This document shows positions 1 through 12,530 of a stretch of DNA of 64,000 nucleotides, piece after piece. Under the pieces are notes generated by a model. It was not told where the DNA came from. It did no database searches and saw only the letters and a program-made list of their open reading frames with translations. The translations under genes were made by a program, and so were the position numbers. The stretch is from Ooceraea biroi (Eukaryota; Arthropoda; Insecta; Hymenoptera; Formicidae), in contig NC_039514.1 in assembly GCF_003672135.1 (NCBI RefSeq), positions 5,194,432 to 5,258,431 on the forward strand, given 5' to 3'. Within the stretch, counting starts at the first letter, position 1. Each line of letters opens with the position of its first letter.

Positions 1-1300
1 ATTTTAATGCCAGTAGCATGTTTCTCCTTAATTAAACGTTTAATTGCGACTGTATACTTGTGACCCAACCGACGATGCTATTGATGAAGACTTACTGCTA
101 CTTTGCCTTTTGAGCTGATTCTTTACTTCTAATCGTTTTCAATCTGAAGAAATTTCCCTCGTTTTCTGTTCGTGCAATATTTCGTCTGCCTTAATAAAAA
201 TTACATATATTACCTCCAAATGTCATCCGATAACCTTGTTGAGTTATCTTTTCCACTGACAGTAAACTATCTTTAATTGTGGTACGTAGAGCACATTCTT
301 CATCTCTATTGATTACACATTCCCATCTGGATGTCTACATTTCAACCAGCCATTTCCGATTCCGGCCGCTTTGATCGTCGATCCATCCGCGAAGAACACA
401 GAAGCATCAGTATTCTTCAACGTTGAGAAAAATCCTTCTTCGTTAGTCATATGACTGGATGCACCGGAATCTATGTACCATCCTCCACCAGCATTTACGC
501 TTCCAATATTAGCACCATGTACTTTCTTCGACGTTTGGAACGTAACGTGATTAGCAATATTGTTCTTTTCTGTTGCTGAGGACTTTACTGCTTCTACATC
601 TGTATCTTTGTGACACGTTTGTCTGAAACTAAAACAATTTGCCTTAATATGCCCCGGCTTTTTACAAAAGAAACAAACTCACGTATCCTTAACTTTCTTG
701 TTACTTGCAGGTGTGCCTCCTATTTCACTTTTGTATGAACTGCCATATTGAGTGATATGCCGATCCGCCTTTGCTGGACTTTGGGAACGTTTTCAACGCC
801 GTCTCGGAATTATTTGTATTAGAGTCGCCTGTTTCGATTCGTCTTTGGTATTCGTCTATAATCTTACCGGTTACATATTCAATCGTCAAATCGGATTCGT
901 CCCGACCTTCGAGTGCTGTGACGAGTCCTGAATAAGATTCTGGCAGACTCACGAGTAAACCAGCAACGACTTCCTCGTCCTCTAATGGTTTCCCGGATCC
1001 ACGAAGTAGACTCACCACTTCCATAATGGCGTCGATATGCTCGTTCATTGCCCGTCGCGATAATGAATGCTGTACAACTTCCTTCGCAGGTACAATCGTC
1101 TGCCAAAAGTAGAACGCTCGTATCTTCTTTTTACTGCTTCCCAAACTTCATGAGCATCCTCGAGATGTGCAAAATGGATTAATTGATTGTCTTCGACACT
1201 TACAAGGGGACACTACATCCAGTACATCGAGAATCGGGATGCCAATGTTTTTGGTGATTCTAGAGGCCAAAAAAATACGTGTCTTGGCGTTTTGTCCAAT
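1..1300 (-). pseudogene. Ty1/Copia gag-protease fragment
   Basis: This is the 5' part of a Copia retrotransposon polyprotein read on the minus strand and cut by the window edge. Reading leftwards, a Gag segment of the UBN2 type (about 725-1300) is followed by a CCHC zinc knuckle at about 634-676 (Cys-Phe-Phe-Cys, His, Cys spacing) and by an aspartic protease active site, Trp-Tyr-Ile-Asp-Ser-Gly-Ala, at 460-480. Gag coats the genome RNA and the protease matures the polyprotein. The frame shifts near 1085-1140 and I see no intact start, so it is a remnant. Integrase and reverse transcriptase would lie left of the window. Confidence 0.82.
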
Positions 1301-1721
1301 GCTCCTGTCACGTCCGGGGAGGTGAGAACGTTGCTAACCTGGTTTCTGTGCTAACCTAGCCCTCGGTAGTTTAACATCAGATACTCTCTTTTGATTTAGG
1401 GTCAATCTGCATACACCGATTTTACCCGGGAATGGAGAGAGTTTGGATCAACTTACAATGATGACGAGGTTATCTTCCAGAATCGAACTATGAATGTATA
1501 ATTGTTGATTAATAAAATATAGTCTATGACTTTATGATGCTAGTATTATTTCTTACTATGTATTAAATCTAGATAATAACGACAAAGGAAAATAATAAAC
1601 ATAACTGGTACTAACCAAATAATTAAATAGTATAACTCAAGTAGAATGACTCAAGTAGTATAAGTAAGTTAATAAAAAGTTGTAATGCAAGCGGATTAAA
1701 CGCCCAACAATATAAGGGTAA
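1301..1721. other. Unassigned stretch, possible outer end of the left arm
   Basis: No gene is seen. The text TGTCACGTCC at about 1316 resembles the reverse complement of the arm's inner terminus (TGTGACATCC), so the long repeat may begin here. Its partner would lie beyond base 64000, so the window cannot test this. Confidence 0.4.
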
Positions 1722-1976
1722 GTAGTACAAGTAAATAAGTAGTATGAATTAAATTAAAGTCATGTTACAAGCGAATTAAACGCTTGATATAATAACTTAT
1801 AAGTAAAATAATAGTGATATGAATCAATGACAAAGGTATATCACAGGCGGATAAACGCCGATTAGTATAGGTAGTAAAAAGAATGAATAAGTAGTACAAC
1901 TCAATGAAAGATTTATATCATAAGCGAAGTAAACGCTTAGTAGTATAATTATAGGTAATACTAATATTCTAAGGAT

Positions 1977-2290
1977 AATTAAAAATTGTATCAAAAGCGG
2001 AATGGACGCTTAATAATATAACTAAAGGTGTATAGCCAATCGTATAGCTATAAGTAGATTAAGTATTAAAGGGTTGTATCATAAGCGAAATGGACGCTTA
2101 ATAATATAACTAAAGGTGTATAGCCAATCGTATAGCTATAAGTAGTATAAGTATTAAAGGGTTGTATCATAAGCGAAATGGACGCTTAATAATATAACTA
2201 AAGGTGTATAGCCTATTGTATAGCTATAAGTAGTATAAGTATTAAAGGGTTGTATCATAAACGAAATGGACGCTTAATAATATAACTGTA
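1977..2290 (+). repeat. 88-bp tandem repeat, about 3.4 copies
   Basis: Successive units begin near 1983, 2071, 2159 and 2247. Each unit carries a small dyad, AAGCG...CGCTT, and the stretch AGCTATAAGTAG. The first copy is diverged and the middle ones nearly identical. The same dyad recurs, more loosely spaced, from about 1690 to 2470. The block is mirrored at about 63430-63745. Confidence 0.85.
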
Positions 2291-2829
2291 AGTAGTAACG
2301 GATCAACAAATAAAATAATAAGGAGTGAAATAATAAGGAATTATGCTGATAATACGAGCAAATTGATGCTAGTAGTATAGTCATAAATGGTATCGCCTAG
2401 TGGTAATATAGCTGGAAATAGTATAAATAAAATGAAACTAAAAGAAGTCGGACAATCAGCGGATAAACGCCAAGTAAAATAAGAAAAGGTAGTATAAATC
2501 TTTTAAAGAATATTTTAAGGATCATATAAATGAATAATTAATTAATGTAAAGAAGGTACAAAAGTTACAAAATAAATGATGAATTAATAAGTAAACTGTT
2601 ACTGAATGTAGATATAATATAATTGTGTTACAAAGGGATTGAATACAAATGTCGTATGAATATAAAATAAAGTCTTATGAGTTGGTAAACAACAATTAAG
2701 AATAGTGGTATACAATAAGAATTCAAACTAGGTACAAATCTACTCACAAGTGTTCGCAGGAATCTGGACCCTCAGGCCAGGAAGCACTTAACAAGCAGCA
2801 GCGAGAAATAATTGTTAAACAACTCCACT

Positions 2830-3075
2830 GATTCTAACTTAGGTTGATGCCTTAGTAACGACTCAACGCTATAATGCAAATCAAGTAATAGCAAATTATA
2901 AATGACTGACAAGTAACTGAGTTAGGTTGACGCTTTATATGCGACGTAACGCTATAAAGCGAAGTGACTTCAAGAAGCAAATAATAAGTGACTGACAAGT
3001 ACTGAGTTAGGTAGACGCTTTATTAGCGACGTATTGCCATAAAGCGAAGTGACGAAAGTAATGATCAAATAATAA
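2830..3075 (+). repeat. 84-bp tandem repeat, three copies
   Basis: Units start near 2838, 2921 and 3005. Each contains TTAGGT(T/A)GA followed by a GCTTTAT...ATAAAGC dyad and a stretch reading ACTGACAAGTA. The function is unknown. It is mirrored in the right arm near 62650-62895. Confidence 0.75.
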
Positions 3076-3570
3076 GTCAAGAGTCTTCCAAAAAGGTGAC
3101 GCTCCCTTGCTACTGCACCAAGTCTTATACTAAAATTTTAGGGCTGAGTCCCTGTCGCTCGAGAAGGGGTTACAAAAAGTGGGGACCTTATAATTAAATG
3201 CAAAGTTACAATAGTAGGGAGGCTACGCCTTGATCGCTGATTGGTTCCCCGCTCTTAAAATTATTAATGGTGGGATCGAGACCTTGAAAAGTCTGGTGGG
3301 GACGATGAGCTCAATGCTTTGGTTAGATAATATTATTTTTCTCCCAATGTTCAACATAAAATTCTCAGTACGAATTTATCGCATAAGCTGTTGGGACTTA
3401 TGGTCAACAGAAATTTCTCCGTACTAAATAATCGGAACATCCGGTATGACTTTCAGTCAACTAAAATTTAACGATTAAATTTATCGAAGAGACTGTTATG
3501 TCTTTTGATTAAGACAGTGGACACCGATTATTACTTTAATCTGGCGTCAGTAAATCGCCGCCTTAAGAAT

Positions 3571-3925
3571 TAATATTTCATGGTTCGCGTCCCGTTAATT
3601 ATTTTTTCCTTTTTTTTCTTTTATTTTAATATTAAAAGTCTTTAATAAACCAATAAAAACAATATATCTAGTTTAAAACATGAATATTGCATGATTACTA
3701 TTAAAAATATGAAAAAATATAAAGTATTAGTAACGGGAGCACATAGCAAGTAGGGAAGTAAAGCATCGAGTTTAATATATCGTGGTTCGCGCCCCGTTAT
3801 TAAATATTTTTTTTTTCCTTTTATTTTAATATTAAAAATCTTTAATAAACCTATAAAGACAATATATCTAATTTAAAATGCGAATATTGCATGATTAATA
3901 TTAAGATATGAAAAAATATAAAGGT
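3571..3925 (+). repeat. 202-bp tandem repeat, 1.8 copies
   Basis: The word TGGTTCGCG occurs at 3581 and 3783 with similar AT-rich text after each, including T-tracts and AATATTGCATGATTA. The copies have drifted by substitutions and small indels. No coding signal is seen. It is mirrored at about 61800-62155. Confidence 0.8.
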
Positions 3926-6240
3926 AACCTTACATGGTAGTAGTACGAATCAACCAATAATGATACTAAATTATAAGTGATATTTTCTGTTAATGAAATA
4001 ATCTTCAATTAACACCTTGTCCACTGTATTATTCAATCCCAACAAATGAAATATTAAAATTATTAGTTTAACCTAAATTTCCACAACCTTATGCATTAAT
4101 TATTTATAAGGTCTCTTGTACCTCTGGATAATAATTTAATGCATTCACAGTTAATTAATATTAGAGTAACCTTGTGTATTATACTTTAACGGACTATTGT
4201 AACGTTTCTTATTAATAATAATTATTCATATACCTTAACCTATTGATTAGTTGTTATATTAATGCTAGTCATTATAATATCTTCCATTAAATAAAATAAT
4301 GAATTAATAATTCAATACAAGTAATATTAAAATAATTAATAGCATTGCAATTTAATGCATTATAATTGTTTCTTACTTCACAAATTAACAACTTAATGTT
4401 ACAAAGCGTATGAAGTCCCTTAACCGCTTTAAAGTGTTTGAAACGTTACAAAGCGTACGAAATGTTGTAAACGCTATGTGGTCCATATAAAATAACTAAA
4501 TGCCTAAGTTTACAATTTAACCCATTATTATAATGTTCTTTATTCTACGATTAATAATCATTCATATATTGTAACTGATTAACTAAATGTTATATGAATA
4601 GTAATGATGGTATATTTAAATAATTACTCTTATTAAATGAATAATGAACCATAATGCCACAGCGAGCTAATAACTAATAATGTAATAATCAAATGCTTAT
4701 ATTAAATGATCTATATGTTTTTCGCTATTGGTTTTTCGTTATTCATAGTTAATTATTAATTAATTACTTGATTTTAACTTAATTTGTTTAAATCCATATA
4801 ACCTTTAAACTACTGATAATTTATTAAAATCTTTTACACCAAACGTAATAAAAATTAATGTATATTTGTTTACTAAATAGTGACTTTTCGATTTTTGCAA
4901 TATCTCGTGAAGTAATAATGTTAAAACGAAAATTTTTCCACAGGTACCATCAGACTGGCGAAAAATGGTGCTCAACGAGAGTTGTTGGTCATTTCTAAAT
5001 TAATGAGTTTTTTATAAATTTGATGGTACCGTTGAGTTCCTCTTATTACCCACAATAACGCTATATAATTATAAAAAATTATTTCCCAACGGTTAAGATT
5101 TTCATCGCTTAGTTAACAAATAAAAATTTTGACTGTTTTAAAATTCCAAATTCCTACGGTCCTTCGATATGGTCCATGGACCATTATTATATACTTTTTA
5201 TTCATCTAACCTTATTTCTTCAATTATTATAAACAATAACCTATGGTTTTTTCATAACAAATGCACTCAAATGTTCTATGCATTTTTGTTATACTCGCAG
5301 ATGACTATATAATCGTATAATTAAATATATCATAAATGTGATTGTTATTATAAAATTTGTTTGTTTATAACAAAAGTTTATTATATTTAAAAAATGTAAT
5401 TTGCTCCTATATTTAATTGATCTCCTTAATGTAACAGTGTACATAAAATATATTGTTATAAGGACGCCCTAAATTATTGATATGTATATAGTATGTCTAA
5501 TAGCTAACGTTATGAAATATCTAAAAATTACTACAATTACAGTATTAAAACGTATTATAATGGCTTTTAAGTGGATTTTCATTTTTATGCATGTTTTTAT
5601 GGTTTTTTCATTCTTTTATATATATATATATGTATCTATTCCCGTTCATAAAAGGCTACTGCGTAACTTAGGTAATAACTATGATTCTAAATGTTAGTAT
5701 ATTGTATTGGTTTTACTCGTTTGTGTTTTTTGGATTTTTCCTTTTTCCTTCTTAACTATTGATTAGCAACATTAATAATGATTAATAAAATAAAATAGTA
5801 ATATGTTCGATACAATAGTTGGTACCTATCGAAGGTCGGTTATTGGTCAAGTAGTGAATATGCGTTTGCCGGTAACCTGTCTTATATGGTTATACATTGT
5901 CGGTAACAACTTATGATGTACCTTGGTTGACGATAAGTGTCACTGGTAAGTTATAATATTAACAATATGTTGGTAGTTTATACCGTAATTCTAGCGATTA
6001 ATGCATAAATGTGTTCAATAAGCAAAAATAAAATTTTTAAGGTTATTGAACATCGCAGGATGTCACACTTGTTTGAATCTTGGTGTTAAGGTCGCTACAA
6101 TCGCAATTCGTAAGTTTTCCAAGTTTTTATGCTGTTAATACTGTTACTATAAAACTGTTGATACATTACTGCTAATATAATCCTTATCTTTGTCTTATCG
6201 TTTACTTTCATATTCTTCGTTCTTTTTGCATATTAAAATG
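3926..6240. other. AT-rich remainder of the arm and short spacer, no gene seen
   Basis: Up to 6068 this is the rest of the arm: AT-rich, no supported ORF, a few small dyads such as GGTACCATCA near 4945 and its complement near 5021. From 6069 to 6240 lies unique sequence just upstream of the hAT coding remains. Confidence 0.6.
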
Positions 6241-7435
6241 AGTGATAAGTTAACAAAAAGAGCTAAGCGAAGGTTTTTGGAAGCTCAGCTCCATGATGAT
6301 CGATACAAATGTTGAATACGTATAGTATCCTGTGATGATAGTCTTTTTCATTGTCCTATTTGTAAGAAAAATTTTTCGTGCAATTCAACACATGTTTCTA
6401 GACATGCAAACTCTGCGTCTCATTTAACAAATGCTAAAGAAAATAGATTATCAGATGATAATGATACTAATGCAAAAAAGAAAACTGAAGCAGTATTTAA
6501 AAAGAAATGGCTAGAAATAAATGATTTTCAATAATGGTTGCGTGAAGTTCCCAATAACAATAGGTTATGTTTGTGTACGATTTGTGATAAATCTTTTGTT
6601 GCTCACTTTTCACATATTTGTCGACATGCAGAAAGTGAAAGTTATTTAAATCTGTGTAAAGAAAACGGTATTAAAGGGAGGGAGTTAAATGATATCAATG
6701 AATCTCTTATGTCCTTTGATGAGCGTAAAAAGACAGCAGAAATACGATTTGCTGCTTTGATTGCAGAAAAAAAATACCTCATCAAAGTGCACCGGACATT
6801 CTCAAATTTTTCCAACAACTAGCAGAGGATCCTAATGTACAGGGTGGGGAAAAATTATTGGACAAGCTTTCGCCAGTCGATTCTACTCGTCGAGATCGCC
6901 AACATTGCATCATAAACATGGTGCCGCAAAATTAACTTTCAAGGTCATTTTCAATGTCAAATTTTTTATGGGCTTAGTCGATTCTACTCGTCGAGCTGAA
7001 CAAAAGTCTCAAAGGGACCATATGCCGGAAATCAATATTTCATAGAGAAATCTTCGTTTGAAGTTTTTAGAAGCCAAACAATTTCGTAAAATTAATTGTG
7101 ATGAATGTAAAATCTGCTTAATCTACTCTTAACGCTACCCAGGAACAACGAAGTGGGCGTGGTAGATTTTTGTTCACTTCGGGGTATCTTGGTACCCAGT
7201 AACATTTCAACGGCTGTTGGTTCCTTAAAGCAACGGTCATTTGCCTCGGAGAGGAATAATATATCGCTCCATAAGACATTCGTTACTTGTGCTTAAGAAG
7301 CTTTCCATCCATATCCAAACCTTTTTCGTGATTATTAGAAGATCGCCGCTGATCTTGAATCAATTTTCAGTGTAAAATAAAAAAAATTGTTTTAATTTTT
7401 TACCAAATTTTTTCTAAGAATAACGTTGCTGTAGC

Positions 7436-8640
7436 ATGCCTCGACGTGGTGGCCGTGATGGTCGTGATCGGGCGCTTCGGGATGGGCGTGACCAACGTCT
7501 AATGCTTCGAGCAATTGATCGTGCTTATGGTAATTACACACGAGCACGAGCTCTTTATGCTAGTTGGTTGCGACGCCAAGCTAATGGCAGACCATTACGT
7601 CCAGGGTCTGTGCCTGATCGTTGAGAATTTCAACGACTCGATTAATGATTACATGATCAGGAGCAAATGAATTTTGCAGGTGCTGGCCACCGTAGGGCAG
7701 GTCGTCCTCGTGTGTCTTGGAGAATTGAGGAACGTGTAATTGCTCTAGCTCGAACTTATCCTGTCATGGGATCACGACGCATAGGCGCGCAAGTAGGGGT
7801 TGATCATAAAACAGTCTTGCGCATTCTCCGTGAGGAAGGCCTACGACCCTACAAAGTGCAGGTAGTGCATGAGTTACGACCTGGTGATAGCACAGCTCGT
7901 CTTCGTTTTTGTCGGTGGATGCTTCGCAAGATCCGAAGATATCGGCACTTTCTGAAAAATATAGTGTTCACTGATGAATCCAGTTTTTCCAGCACTTCCA
8001 TTTTGAACCGGTAAAATGTTCGCATCTGGCGCAGACGCAATCCACACGCAATGGTTCAGAGTTCAACAGGGCCGTTTTTCAGTCAATGTTTGGGCAGGGA
8101 TACTCGGGAATGATTATATTGCTCCTGTGATTCTCCCAAACCGATTGTTAAGCGTTGAGTATTTGCGGTTTCTACGTCATACTCTCCTGCATCGACTGCG
8201 ACGTATGGTTCCGAGGAATGCCCGTAATCGAATTTTTTTATGCATGACGGTGCTCCACCGCATTTCGGCAGGCAAGTCCGCGCTTTTTTACAACGAGTTT
8301 TTGGAACTCGATGAATCGGTCGTAATCCTGCGCCACACTTATGGCCCGCCCGTTCACTTGACCTGAACCCTCTGGACTTTTATTTCTGGGGAGCTCTGAA
8401 AGCCATTGTTTATTGGTCAAGCAGGGCTTTAAGGACAGCTCAGGATTTACGAGATCGCATTGAAGAGGCGGTTGCTAATTTAGCACGAAATCGAGCTGTG
8501 CTCCGTAGAGTGCGAGATAATTTGGTGGAGAGACTCCAAGCTTGCATTGATAACGGTGGTCACATTGAAGCTGGCAGACAAGCACAACTGCTCAGAGCTA
8601 TTGGGGCCGATGGGTCAGTTCTGTTTGTTCGTAGGTAGCG
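7436..8640 (+). pseudogene. Tc1-like transposase remnant
   Basis: Frames at 7436-7624, 7667-8014 and 8016-8366 continue to about 8640. They give a helix-turn-helix region (Gly-Arg-Pro-Arg-Val-Ser), a first catalytic Asp in Phe-Thr-Asp-Glu-Ser near 7968, and a late Ser-Leu-Asp-Leu-Asn-Pro-Leu-Asp-Phe block near 8350-8390 typical of the third catalytic position. At least three frameshifts separate the blocks, so it cannot make active enzyme. Confidence 0.8.
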
Positions 8641-8659
8641 TCGACGACGATAAAGTGAA

Positions 8660-8742
8660 AGGCAAGGGGAACTCACTGTAATCAAGTCACCCCGAGGTGA
8701 GAGGCGAGGGGAACTCACTGTAATCAAGTCACCCCGAAGGGA
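8660..8742 (+). repeat. 41-bp direct duplication
   Basis: Two adjacent copies share GGGGAACTCACTGTAATCAA and CACCCCGA. They lie between the transposase remnant and the right terminal repeat of the Tc1-like element. Confidence 0.75.
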
Positions 8743-9964
8743 ACAGAAATCTACCACGTCCACGTCGTTGTTCCTGGATAGCGCTAAGAGTAGATTAAGT
8801 AGATTTTTGACCTTGAAAACGTATTTTTCAGAGTCACTTTTGGGGGGTGATTTTCGCTAATCATGATCAGGATATCCAGAACATGATTTTAAGAACTTTA
8901 TAAGCATCAGATTTATTTTCTGACTTCATAAAAATCGATTTTTTTTTAATTTGAGGCAAAAAAATTTTAAACGAAAATTTCTCTATGAAATATTGATTTC
9001 CGGCATATGGTCCCTTTGAGACTTTTGTTCAGCTCGACGAGTAGAATCGACTAAGCCAATAAAAAAATTTGACATTGAAAATGACCTTGAAAGTTAATTT
9101 TGCGGCACTATGTTTATGATGTAATGTTGGTGATCTCGACGAGTAGAATCGACTGGCGAAAGCTTGACCAATAATTTTTCCTCACCCTGTACAGAAAAGT
9201 ATGAGCATGGGTCGAAGGAAATGTACTAATATAATTAATAACGTTCTATGTCCCACTGAGAATGAATATCTCGTAAAGAACCTTCAGACAACAAAATTCT
9301 CGGTCTTCATAGATGAAACATCTGATATCTGCAATGAAAAGTGGATGACATTTTTCGATCGATATGTTGATTCTGATATGCAAGATATTCGCTCACAGTT
9401 ACTAAAACTCATTAATATTGATACAACAGATTGTAGTGCAGAAAAGTTATTTAACGCATTTAAAACTGAAATGTGGAAATTACAAATTCCATTTCAAAAT
9501 ATTGTTGCCCTGTCATGTGACAATGCGTCTGTAATGATAGGGAAACATTTATCTTTTCAAACTAAATTAAAAGAGATGTGTAAACAGTTACTAATATTTC
9601 CATGCCCATGTCATTCCTCTGCATTAGCTGCTCATGCTGCATGTGCGAAGATACCATCACATTGTGACGAGTTTTTTAAAAAAATAGTTTCGTATATTAA
9701 CAGTAGTCCGCAACGTACGGCAATTTTTCACGAATTTTGCGATTGCTTTCAAGAAAAGTATCGCAAAATTGTAAGATTAAGTGATACACGCTGGCTGTCT
9801 CACTACATATGCGTTGAGAGACTTCTTCAGTCATGGTGTACTATTAGACATTTTTTGCAAGAAATGGTTGTAAGTGAAAAATGTAAATCTGCAATACATC
9901 TTTTGTCTACGATAGATAATGTAGAATTAAAAGCTTATTTTCTTTTCCTCAAATATGTTTTATA

Positions 9965-11250
9965 TTGGGTCATTAAGTATGAAACTTTACAAATAGAACA
10001 TAAACTTTTGCATTTTTTGGCACATGGACATGATTTATTTTCAATCGAAGTATGCGCCCATGTTATCTACACACTTCTGCCATTTTAGTGGTAGTTGGTC
10101 TATGCCTCTACTATAGAAGCCAGGAGTACGGGAATCGATGAAGTCGCGGAAGGCTGTTTCGACTGCCTGTTGAGAATTGAAGAATTTTCCCACCAACAAG
10201 TTGTCCAAATTCCGGAAGAAGTGATAGTCGGTAGGTGATAGATCTGGTGAATATGGTGGATGACGGAGAGTTTCCAATTCCAACTCCTGTAGCTTTGCCA
10301 CGGTCAGTCGTGCAGTGTACGGTCGAGCATTATCATGCAACAGGATTGGCATTGACCGATTGACCAATTTCGGTTGTTTAATAGCAAGTTGTTGCATCAT
10401 TTCGTCCAGTTGCTTGCAATATACTTCAGCCGTTATCGATGTACCAGGTTTCATAAAGTTGTAGTAGATAACACCTGACCTGGACCACCAAACAGTCACC
10501 ATAAGCTTCTTCTGTGTAATGTTGGGTTTCGCGTGATGTCTCGGTGGTTCATCAGCGTTCAACCACTGATGTGAGCATTTACGATTGTCGTAGAGTATCC
10601 ACTTTTCATCGCAGGTCACAATTCGATTAAAAAAAGATCCATTTTTGTGACGGGAAAGTAAAGAAAGGGAAGCCTCTAGACGTTACGCCTGCTGCGCATC
10701 GGTCAATTCGTGCGGGACCCATTTGTCCAACTTCTTTATCTTACCAATTGCAGCTAAATGAACCAATATGGTGGGTATGGAAACATTGAATATCGATGCC
10801 AATTCACGTGTACTTTGAGATGGATCGGACTCTACTACGGCTCTCAAGTGATCATTATCCACCTTTGTCTTTGGTCTTCCACGTGGCTCATTAGCGAGGC
10901 TGAAATCTCCATCTCTGAAGTTTTTGAACCAATTGCCCACCGTTGCTTTAGTAGTTGAACCTTCACCAAATACAGCGTTGATATTACGAGCTGTCTCCGA
11001 CACTGTGGTTCCACGGCGGAACTCATATTCATAAATCACACGAATTTTGGACTTTTCCATAGTTCTATAAAAAAGAATCCACCAATAAAACTAATGAAGA
11101 TATTTGAACAAACAAATATGACATTTGAAGAGCGAACATACATCTATCACACTAACCTAACCTGATACCGACGTCTGGCGCCAAATTTGAGATAACAAAT
11201 GTTAAAGATGGCGCTTTTACATTTGTAAAGTTTCATACTTAATGACCCAA
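9965..11250 (-). mobile_element. mariner element, 1,286 bp
   Basis: Perfect 30-bp terminal inverted repeats begin TTGGGTCATTAAGTATGAAA and are flanked by TA (9963-9964 and 11251-11252). The length is canonical for mariner. It sits in the RNase-H part of the hAT gene, whose frame is restored on removal. The perfect ends suggest a fairly recent insertion. Confidence 0.95.
10041..11060 (-). pseudogene. mariner transposase with one internal stop
   Basis: Two minus-strand frames in the same phase (11060-10683 and 10619-10041) form one ~339-codon mariner transposase. The N-terminal part has paired helix-turn-helix motifs ending in Gly-Arg-Pro. The catalytic part has Cys-Asp-Glu-Lys-Trp, His-Asp-Asn-Ala and Ser-Pro-Asp-Leu-Ser-Pro-Thr-Asp, matching the D,D34D triad. 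A single TAA at about 10683-10685 separates the halves; otherwise the gene looks complete and mildly decayed. Mariner enzymes cut and paste DNA at TA sites. SETMAR-type host fusions derive from this family, but no SET domain is present here. Confidence 0.92.
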
Positions 11251-12241
11251 TATTTCTTTAATGCATTCAATACATTCTTCCAATCCACAGAAACAAGAGT
11301 CCACTTATTGCAATTAAAATCAAGTACCTTTCTCTTGCAAATGTGTCGAAACTTTCTGAAGAAAGATTACTTGAAAGATGTAGCCACAAATATAAATTTT
11401 GCACAGAAAGAAAATCAAAAGGATATAAATGATATTCTTGTTGGATCAGAATGTGAAAAGTACCTTGATAATTTAATATTAGAAGATCACATTGATGCAG
11501 TTACACAAGTTCGACAACACTGCTTACAATTTTACGTAACTGCTGCAGAGGAAATACGTAAAAGATTGCCAGTTAACGACGTTTTGAAAAAATTGCAAGT
11601 TTTCATTCCATCTACAGCCGTATTCGATAGTAATAGAAACACGTCGTTCCAGCATGTTTCTTTCATTGCAAAAACTATTGGTGGTTTCGATGAAGAATCT
11701 TTAAAAAACTAGTGGTTTTCATTACCCATTGATTTCACCGCAGAAGAGAAACAAATTTTATCTCTATTAGAATTTGATGAAATGTGGAAAAAAATATTGC
11801 TGCGCTATTTGCCCAATAGCGTTTATAAATATCCCAATTTGAGAAATCTTTTGAGTGCTGTCCGATCACTTCCAAATTCAAATACAGATCCAGAGCGAAC
11901 ATTCTCAATTTTAACGGATTTAAAATCCAAAAAACGCAATAAACTTTCTTCAACAAGTGTTAATGCGACTTGTGTATTAAAATCAGCGTTGAAGAGCAGA
12001 GGCGAAACAGCTGCGAATATGGCAGTAAATGAAGAGCATTTCTCTCGTATGCAGTCTGACACGTTATATGCAACCTGCTCTACGACAAAGAAAACTAGTT
12101 GCACTTTATATGCTGACGATGAAAGTACTAGTTGCTCATATACATAATTTCTCATATACGTAATTTTATTATATCATTTTTATATACAATACCGAAATGT
12201 GTGCAAACGATTTTGCACACATTATTCTTGTCTACAACAGG

Positions 12242-12375
12242 CACACACACTAAAAATCGAAAGTGTGCTAAGATATCATGTCTGCGAAGGATTGACATCA
12301 CACTGAAAATCGAAAAGTGTGCTAAGGTATCATGTCTGCGAAAGATTGACATCACACTGAAAATCGAAAGATGTC
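12242..12375 (+). repeat. ~58-bp tandem repeat, about 2.3 copies
   Basis: Units share CACTGAAAATCGAAA, GTGTGCTAAG and ATCATGTCTGCGAA. The block follows the hAT gene and may be part of its 3' region. Confidence 0.8.
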
Positions 12376-12411
12376 TTGTCTGTACACAAAATAATTTAAT
12401 GTGACAAAATA

Positions 12412-12530
12412 GTAAAATGTGGTATAATAGGGCTCCAGACGAAGGTTTCCACTTAAAAAAGACGTATTCACGTCAAAAACTTAACGCACCATTAGTGGCA
12501 CCTCAAAGGTGGTGTGGAAGTTTACTATAA
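12412..12530 (+). repeat. MITE fragment shared with 25683-25775
   Basis: The stretch from TGTGGTATAATAGGGCTCCA to GGTGGTGTGGAAGT matches the reverse complement of 25683-25775 with modest divergence and a short insertion. That second site lies inside a hairpin MITE, so this is probably a partial copy of the same family. Confidence 0.75.

Larger units (their letters stand above)
1722..6068 (+). repeat. Left arm of a >4.3-kb inverted repeat
   Basis: The stretch is the reverse complement of 59653-64000. Comparing the two I noticed one single-base indel (around 2114 against 63609) and no substitution in the parts checked. The inner end is sharp: after GGATGTCACAC the two sides differ completely. 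The arm is AT-rich, contains three tandem-repeat blocks listed separately, and has no convincing gene. A 65-codon frame at 3230-3427 is conserved only because the whole arm is. It could be the terminus of a giant element, a recent inverted duplication, or an assembly hairpin. Confidence 0.95.
6840..9189 (+). mobile_element. IS630/Tc1/mariner-like element in the hAT gene
   Basis: The element starts CAGGGTGGGGAAAAATTATT, ends with the matching complement and is flanked by TA on both sides (6838-6839, 9190-9191). The terminal inverted repeats are about 210 bp and include the word TCGATTCTACTCGTCGAG twice per arm. TA duplication and DDE-type coding remains fit the IS630/Tc1/mariner group. Excising it rejoins the hAT reading frame. 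Confidence 0.92.
6241..12147 (+). pseudogene. hAT-family transposase, broken by two insertions
   Basis: Three blocks make up one gene: 6241-6837, 9192-9964 and 11251-12147. The first encodes Cys/His fingers of the BED type (Cys-Pro-Ile-Cys ... His). The second carries the RNase-H core with Asp-Glu-Thr-Ser-Asp near its start, Cys-Asp-Asn-Ala-Ser and Asp-Thr-Arg-Trp. The third ends with the hAT dimerisation region (Asp-Pro-Glu-Arg-Thr-Phe-Ser ... Lys-Arg-Asn-Lys-Leu-Ser). hAT transposases cut and paste DNA with 8-bp target duplications. In-frame stops near 6315, 6531 and 11710 and an A-run frameshift near 6770 add to the two transposon insertions, so it is dead. I did not find its terminal repeats. 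Confidence 0.88.

Noticed and set aside
1977..2290. CRISPR-like regular repeat
   Set aside because: The 88-bp units are contiguous without unique spacers, and the context is eukaryotic.
3230..3427. 65-codon frame, perfectly mirrored at 62298-62495
   Set aside because: The whole arm is mirrored, so conservation is no sign of coding.
9201..10088. hAT frame read through to 10088
   Set aside because: The last ~40 codons are mariner sequence; the hAT part ends at 9964.
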